Of a stretch of 8,728 nucleotides of DNA, positions 5,441 to 8,728 are shown one piece after another. Each line of letters starts with the position of its first letter. The first letter of the stretch is position 1. The notes beneath the pieces are model-generated. The model saw only the letters and a list, made by a program, of their open reading frames with translations, was not told where the DNA came from and searched no databases. The position numbers were made by a program, and so were the translations under genes. The stretch covers positions 1 through 8,728 of the forward strand of contig JAFPUX010000327.1 in NCBI GenBank assembly GCA_017413145.1. The letters run 5' to 3'. The DNA comes from Kiritimatiellia bacterium (GTDB lineage: Bacteria > Verrucomicrobiota > Kiritimatiellia > RFP12 > UBA3636).

Positions 5441-6596
5441 ATGCTACCCCTTGAAGAGATCGAGCCGCGGCTCGCCCAGTTGCGCAAAGGACTGGCCGAA
5501 ATGCGAGGCTATCTTTGACGTCGACGGCAAGCGCAAGACCGTAGAGGAACTGGAGGCGTTCGCCGCCTCGCCGGATTTCTGGAACGACCAGAAGGCGGCG
5601 CAGGAGACGATCGCGAAGACCAACGCCGCGAAGGCCGTGCTGCGGCCGTTCGACGAGGTGTCCGCCGGCTTCGCGGACGCCGAGGCGATGCTCGAGCTCG
5701 CCCTCGCCGAACCCGAGGGCGAAGCGCGCGACGCCGCGCTCGCCGAGGTCGCGCCGCTCCTGGAGGGCGCGGAGACCGCGTTCGGGGAGCTGCGCACGCG
5801 CTCCCTCCTGAACGGCCCGATGGACCGCTGCAACGCGTTCCTCACGCTGCACGCCGGCGCCGGCGGCACCGAGGCGTGCGACTGGGTGTCGATGCTGCTG
5901 CGCATGTACACCCGCTACGCGGAGCGCGCGGGCTTCCAGTTCGAGATGCTCGACCAGACGCCCGGCGACGAGGCCGGCCTCGTGACGTGCACCTTCGCCG
6001 TGCGCGGCCCCGACGCCTACGGCCACCTCAAGGCCGAGCGCGGCGTCCACCGGCTCGTGCGCATCTCGCCCTTCGACGCCAACGCGCGCCGCCACACGTC
6101 GTTCGCGTCGCTCGACGTCGTCGCCGAAATCGAGGACGAGGTCGAGGTGGACATCCGCCCGGAAGACCTCGAGATCGACACGTTCCGCTCCGGCGGCGCC
6201 GGCGGCCAGCACGTGAACAAGACCGACTCTGCGATCCGCATCCGCCACGTGCCGACGGGCATCGTCGTGACGTGCGACGCCGAGCGCTCGCAGTTCGCCA
6301 ACCGCAAGAAGGCGATGGCGATCCTCAAGGCGAAGGTCTACGAATACGAGCAGGACAAGAAGCGCGCCGCGCTGGAGCGTTTCTACGGCGAGAAGGGCTC
6401 CATCTCGTGGGGCAACCAGATCCGGTCCTACGTGCTGCAGCCCTACACGATGGCCAAGGACCTGCGCACCGGCCACGAGACGGGAGACGTGCACCGCGTG
6501 CTCGACGGCGACCTGGCGCCGTTCATCGCCGCGTGGCTCGAATGGAAGAGCCGCGGCTCGCCCCGCGTGAAGGGCGCCGCCGACGCCGCGGACTAG
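5441..6596 (+). CDS. prfB: Peptide chain release factor 2, made by +1 programmed frameshift
   Basis: Class I release factor that reads UGA and UAA in the ribosomal A site and triggers peptide release. The zero frame starts at ATG 5441 and encodes 25 residues ending MRGYL. It then meets TGA at 5516-5518, and translation continues in the +1 frame from GAC at 5517 to TAG at 6594-6596. The joined product (5441-5515 plus 5517-6596) is 384 residues, close to the family length of about 365. Visible marks are the tripeptide anticodon SPF (209-211), which is the RF2 rather than RF1 version, and the catalytic GGQ (254-256) in RSGGAGGQHVNKTDSA. The C-terminal block includes SWGNQIRSYVLQPY. The ribosome binding site is weak (GGACGG about 12 nt before ATG). 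A strong bidirectional terminator follows. Expression should be self-limiting, since low RF2 lets the ribosome shift. An uncorrected annotation would either truncate the gene or start it within the wrong frame. Confidence 0.96.
5504..5519 (+). promoter_or_regulatory. RF2 programmed +1 frameshift site
   Basis: The site reads CGA GGC TAT CTT TGA C. CTT (5513-5515) is the slippery leucine codon, TGA (5516-5518) is the in-frame stop, and the C after it is the poor-termination context typical of RF2 genes. GAGG (5505-5508) is the internal Shine-Dalgarno-like element that promotes slippage; it ends 4 nt before CTT. The classical site has AGGGGG with 3 nt, so this element is shorter and set one base further away. 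The reading frame after the shift is clearly RF2, which confirms the site. Confidence 0.95.
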
Positions 6597-6641
6597 CGGC
6601 GCGCGGGGACGCGCGCCCTCCCCGGCCGCCGCGAAAAAGGA

Positions 6642-6677
6642 AAAGGCCCGGCCCCGCGACGCGGGAGCCGGGCCTTT
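6642..6677. terminator. Bidirectional terminator between prfB and the fucO-like gene
   Basis: AAAGGCCCGGC (6642-6652) pairs with GCCGGGCCTTT (6667-6677). An inner CCCGC/GCGGG stem (6653-6657 with 6661-6665) continues the hairpin across a single bulged A to a GAC loop, about 16 bp in all. On the minus strand the stem is followed by CC and five Ts, a proper tract for the fucO-like gene. On the plus strand only the TTT within the stem is present. It sits between convergent stop codons at 6596 and 6695, as expected for a shared terminator. Confidence 0.88.
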
Positions 6678-6694
6678 CCGTTCGGCGGACCGGA

Positions 6695-7855
6695 CTAGAT
6701 CAGGCTCTTGTAGAGGGCCGCGATCTGTTTCTCGGTGACGTCGCGCGGGTTGCCGGGGCGGCAGGCGTCGACGTAGGCCGAATGGGCGAGGAACGGGATG
6801 TCCTTCGCCTTGACGATCTGTTTGAGGTCCGGCGGGATGCCGACGTCCTTGCCGAGCTTCGCGACCGCGTCGCACGCGGCCTTGCGGACCTTGGCGAGCG
6901 GCATCTTGTCCGCGCCCTTCACGCCCATCGCGGCGGCGACGGCGGCGTAGCGCTTGCCGGTGGCCGGGGCGTTGAACTTCATCACGGGCGGCAGCAGGAT
7001 CGCGCAGGCGACGCCGTGCGGCGTGTCGTAGAACGCGGAGAGCGGGTGCGCCATCGAGTGGGCGATGCCGAGGCCGACGTTCGAGAAGCCCATGCCGGCG
7101 ACGTACTGCGCCAGCGCCATCTTCTCGCGCGCCTTCTCCTTCTTCTCGCCCTTGCCGTTCACCGAGTCGCGCAGGTACTGCGCGATGAGCTCGATCGCCT
7201 TGAGGTGGAACATGTCCGTCATGTCGTTCGCGGCGCGCGTGATGTAGCCTTCGATCGCGTGCGTGAGCGCGTCCATGCCCGTCGCGGCGGCGAGCTTGTC
7301 GGGCATCGAGAGCATCATGTCGGAGTCGACGACGGCGATCATCGGGATGTCGTGCGGGTCGACGCAGACGAACTTGCGGTCCTTCGCGCGGTCGGTGATG
7401 ACGTAGTTGATCGTGACCTCGGCGGCGGTGCCGGACGTGGTCGGGACGGCGATCGTGAAGACCGCGGGCTTCTTCGTCGGGGAGAGGCCTTCGAGCGAAC
7501 GGACGTCCGCGAACTTCGGGTTGTTCACGATGATGCCGATGGCCTTGGCGGTGTCCATCGAGGAGCCGCCGCCGATGGCGACGATGCAGTCGGCCTTCGC
7601 GGCCTTGAACGCCTTGACGCCGGCCTTGACGTTTTCGATCGTGGGATTCGGCTTGATGTCCGAGAAGATCTCGAACTTGACGCCGGCCTTCTTCAGCAGG
7701 TCGGTGACCTTGGCGGTCGTTCCGATCTTCACGAGGACGGGATCGGACGCCACGAAGACTTTCTTGAAGCCGCCGTCCTTGATCAGGCCGGGGATTTCGG
7801 CGATCGCGCCCTTCCCGTGGAAGGAGATGCCGTTGAGGTTGATGCGGTATGCCAT
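6695..7855 (-). CDS. fucO: Iron-containing alcohol dehydrogenase, lactaldehyde reductase type
   Basis: Group III, metal-dependent NAD(H) alcohol dehydrogenase. It is predicted to reduce L-lactaldehyde to 1,2-propanediol at the end of anaerobic fucose or rhamnose breakdown. The 386-residue length matches FucO. The NAD-binding motif is AIGGGSSMD (93-101). IIVNNPKFADVRSLEGLSPT (108-127), TAAEVTINYVITD (143-155) and KFVCVDPHDIP (161-171) closely follow E. coli FucO as I remember it. Expected metal ligands are Asp195, His199, His266 and His280, in ATGMDALTHAIEGY, GLGIAHSMAHPL and YDTPHG. Start ATG 7855-7853 has AGGAAG 6 nt upstream. The expected transcript has a leader of about 105 nt from the promoter at 7968-7996, the longest in the window. 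No fucose or rhamnose genes are adjacent, so the substrate could be another short-chain aldehyde or diol. 1,3-propanediol dehydrogenase is the closest alternative. Confidence 0.92.
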   Translation of the reverse strand: MAYRINLNGISFHGKGAIAEIPGLIKDGGFKKVFVASDPVLVKIGTTAKVTDLLKKAGVKFEIFSDIKPNPTIENVKAGVKAFKAAKADCIVAIGGGSSMDTAKAIGIIVNNPKFADVRSLEGLSPTKKPAVFTIAVPTTSGTAAEVTINYVITDRAKDRKFVCVDPHDIPMIAVVDSDMMLSMPDKLAAATGMDALTHAIEGYITRAANDMTDMFHLKAIELIAQYLRDSVNGKGEKKEKAREKMALAQYVAGMGFSNVGLGIAHSMAHPLSAFYDTPHGVACAILLPPVMKFNAPATGKRYAAVAAAMGVKGADKMPLAKVRKAACDAVAKLGKDVGIPPDLKQIVKAKDIPFLAHSAYVDACRPGNPRDVTEKQIAALYKSLI

Positions 7856-7890
7856 GGTTGGCTTCCTTTGGTGTTGGTTTTGCGGGCGCG

Positions 7891-7947
7891 GGGCGGGACC
7901 CCGGCCGCGGGTTTGTCTTTCGTCCGGACCGGCGGCGGGCGGGACCC
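7891..7947. repeat. 11-bp direct repeat in the fucO leader
   Basis: GGGCGGGACCC occurs at 7891-7901 and again at 7937-7947, 46 bp apart on the plus strand, within the predicted 5' leader of the fucO-like gene. It may be a paired regulator site or RNA structure element, or chance in such GC-rich sequence. No clean hairpin or known riboswitch is evident in this leader. Confidence 0.3.
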
Positions 7948-7967
7948 GGGCGGCGGAACGGGCGGCT

Positions 7968-7996
7968 ATTCTAGACCGCCCGCGGGGGCAAGTCAA
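7968..7996 (-). promoter_or_regulatory. fucO promoter (TTGACT-17-TAGAAT)
   Basis: On the minus strand TTGACT (7996-7991) is followed after exactly 17 nt by TAGAAT (7973-7968). The expected start is near 7961. The -10 is identical to that of the divergent nhaC promoter, and the two -35 elements are separated by a single base. Confidence 0.72.
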
Positions 7997-7997
7997 C

Positions 7998-8026
7998 TTG
8001 GAATTCGCGCGCGGATGTGGTAGAAT
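7998..8026 (+). promoter_or_regulatory. nhaC promoter (TTGGAA-17-TAGAAT)
   Basis: TTGGAA (7998-8003) and TAGAAT (8021-8026) are separated by exactly 17 nt. Transcription should begin 6-8 nt after the -10, that is at 8033-8034, which is the first base of the gene's ATG or the base before it. Confidence 0.65.
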
Positions 8027-8033
8027 GGCCGGC

Positions 8034-8728
8034 ATGGAACTCTCCCCCCTCGCATCCGGCGCCGGCCTCTGGTCGGTCGTCCCGCCGATCCTCGCGATCG
8101 TGCTCGCCCTCCTCACCAAGGAGGTCGTCTTCTCGCTGCTCGTGGGCGTGCTCGCCGGCGTCGGCATCTACGCCACGGCCGCCCCGCTCCCCGCGGTCGA
8201 CGTCCCCGTCGCGGTCGTGTCCCTCGTACGCGGGAGCATCGGGGACGGCGAGCACCTCTCGGTCCTGGTCTTCGCGTTCTTCATGGGCCCGCTCATCGCC
8301 GCCATGACGCGCGCCGGCGGCGCGCAGGCGTTCGGCGCGTGGGCCGTCCGCAACCTCAGGAGCGCGGTCGGCGCGCAGCTCGCGACCGTCGTCTTCGGCC
8401 TGCTGTTTTTCGTCGACGACTACTTCAATTGCCTCACGATCGGCAACGTGATGCGCCCGGTGACGGACAAGTTCAGGATCTCGCGCGAGAAGCTCGCCTA
8501 CTTCACGGACGCCACCGCCGCGCCGATCTGCGTGATCGCCCCGATCACGACCTGGGCCGTCACCGTCGTCGGATACTACAACGACGGCTCCGGCTCCAGC
8601 GGCATGGGGGCGTTCCTGCGCGCGATTCCGTTCAACCTCTACTCGATCCTCTCGATCCTGATGGTCCTCTGGCTGGCCGTGCGCCGCAACGGCGACTTCG
8701 GGCCGATGGCCGAGGCCGAGGCGCGCGC
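8034..8728 (+). CDS. Na+/H+ antiporter, NhaC family (cut by window edge)
   Basis: Integral membrane antiporter expected to exchange sodium for protons. The frame is open from ATG 8034 to the end of the window, with 231 full codons and no stop; family members are about 450-550 residues, so roughly half is present. Hydrophobic spans are visible at about 13-28, 31-50, 79-93 and 112-127, and later around 169-182 and 200-218. The motif FFVDDYFNCLTIGNVMRPVT (125-144), with Asp128-Asp129 in a membrane-region signature, and EKLAYFTDATAAPICVIAPI (152-171) are characteristic of NhaC-like transporters. There is no Shine-Dalgarno, and the predicted transcript start coincides with the ATG, suggesting a leaderless message. 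An in-frame ATG at 8025 overlaps the -10 box and is unlikely to be used. Substrate could differ, for example malate/lactate exchange as in some NhaC relatives. Confidence 0.88.
   Translation, partial: MELSPLASGAGLWSVVPPILAIVLALLTKEVVFSLLVGVLAGVGIYATAAPLPAVDVPVAVVSLVRGSIGDGEHLSVLVFAFFMGPLIAAMTRAGGAQAFGAWAVRNLRSAVGAQLATVVFGLLFFVDDYFNCLTIGNVMRPVTDKFRISREKLAYFTDATAAPICVIAPITTWAVTVVGYYNDGSGSSGMGAFLRAIPFNLYSILSILMVLWLAVRRNGDFGPMAEAEAR

Noticed and set aside
3408..6596. A 1062-codon open frame on the plus strand that ends with RF2
   Set aside because: Its last 360 codons are the +1 frame of prfB. Everything upstream is antisense shadow of the epimerase and membrane-protein genes and the tRNA. The true start is ATG 5441 in another frame, joined by the frameshift.
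5403..6875. 490-codon minus-strand frame opposite prfB
   Set aside because: Antisense shadow of RF2 crossing the terminator; no recognisable domain.
5876..8023. 715-codon plus-strand frame across the end of prfB and the fucO-like gene
   Set aside because: Frame-shifted copy of prfB followed by antisense of fucO; it passes through the strong terminator.
7971..8353. Short minus-strand and alternative plus-strand frames over the start of the antiporter gene
   Set aside because: Out-of-frame shadows; the open NhaC frame from 8034 has clear family motifs and hydrophobic spans.
1..8728. CRISPR arrays, IS ends, attachment sites or integrases
   Set aside because: No regularly spaced repeats, transposase-like proteins or tRNA-derived direct repeats are visible. 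The tRNA-Leu 3' end has no duplicate in the window.

Overview
The window is a strongly GC-rich bacterial chromosome segment with tightly packed housekeeping and carbohydrate genes. The gene set is chromosomal: 6-phosphogluconate dehydrogenase, release factor 2, a leucine tRNA, a PfkB sugar kinase, a UDP-uronate epimerase, a lactaldehyde-reductase-type alcohol dehydrogenase and an NhaC-type antiporter. No phage, IS or CRISPR features are visible. Several genes lack a clear Shine-Dalgarno sequence, and the sugar and diol genes suit a host-associated or otherwise anaerobic saccharolytic organism. A high-GC member of the Verrucomicrobiota/Kiritimatiellota group would fit, but this is a weak inference from protein flavour and not a demonstrated assignment.

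Layout. Positions 1-583 (minus) hold the N-terminal 194 residues of gnd, cut by the window edge. Positions 654-1250 (minus) hold a HigB/HigA toxin-antitoxin pair. It has its own promoter, an inverted repeat inside the promoter spacer, and a perfect 16-bp hairpin downstream. Positions 1330-1872 (minus) encode an unrecognised single-span membrane protein. Positions 1975-5099 (minus) look like one operon read from a promoter at 5120-5148: a three-span membrane protein of unknown function, a UDP-glucuronate 4-epimerase-like enzyme, a KdgK-like sugar kinase overlapping it by ATGA, and a small DUF6054-like protein. A tRNA-Leu(GAG) gene (5217-5303, minus) is divergent from prfB (5441-6596, plus). prfB carries the classical RF2 +1 programmed frameshift. 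A bidirectional terminator separates prfB from the convergent fucO-like gene (6695-7855, minus). The fucO-like gene is in turn divergent from an NhaC-family antiporter gene (8034 onward, plus) that runs off the end of the window.

How the parts fit. Six intergenic regions each contain a sigma-70-like promoter with exactly 17 nt between the hexamers and a -10 element beginning TAG (TAGACT, TAGAAT or TAGCCT). This gives a consistent promoter pattern for the organism. The most thought-provoking arrangement is tRNA-Leu(GAG) beside prfB: this is the isoacceptor that should read the CUU codon on which the ribosome slips to make RF2. I found no convincing novel defence or mobile system. The rest of the interest is regulatory: symmetric divergent promoters for fucO and nhaC, a probable leaderless nhaC message, and an operator-like repeat in the higBA promoter.
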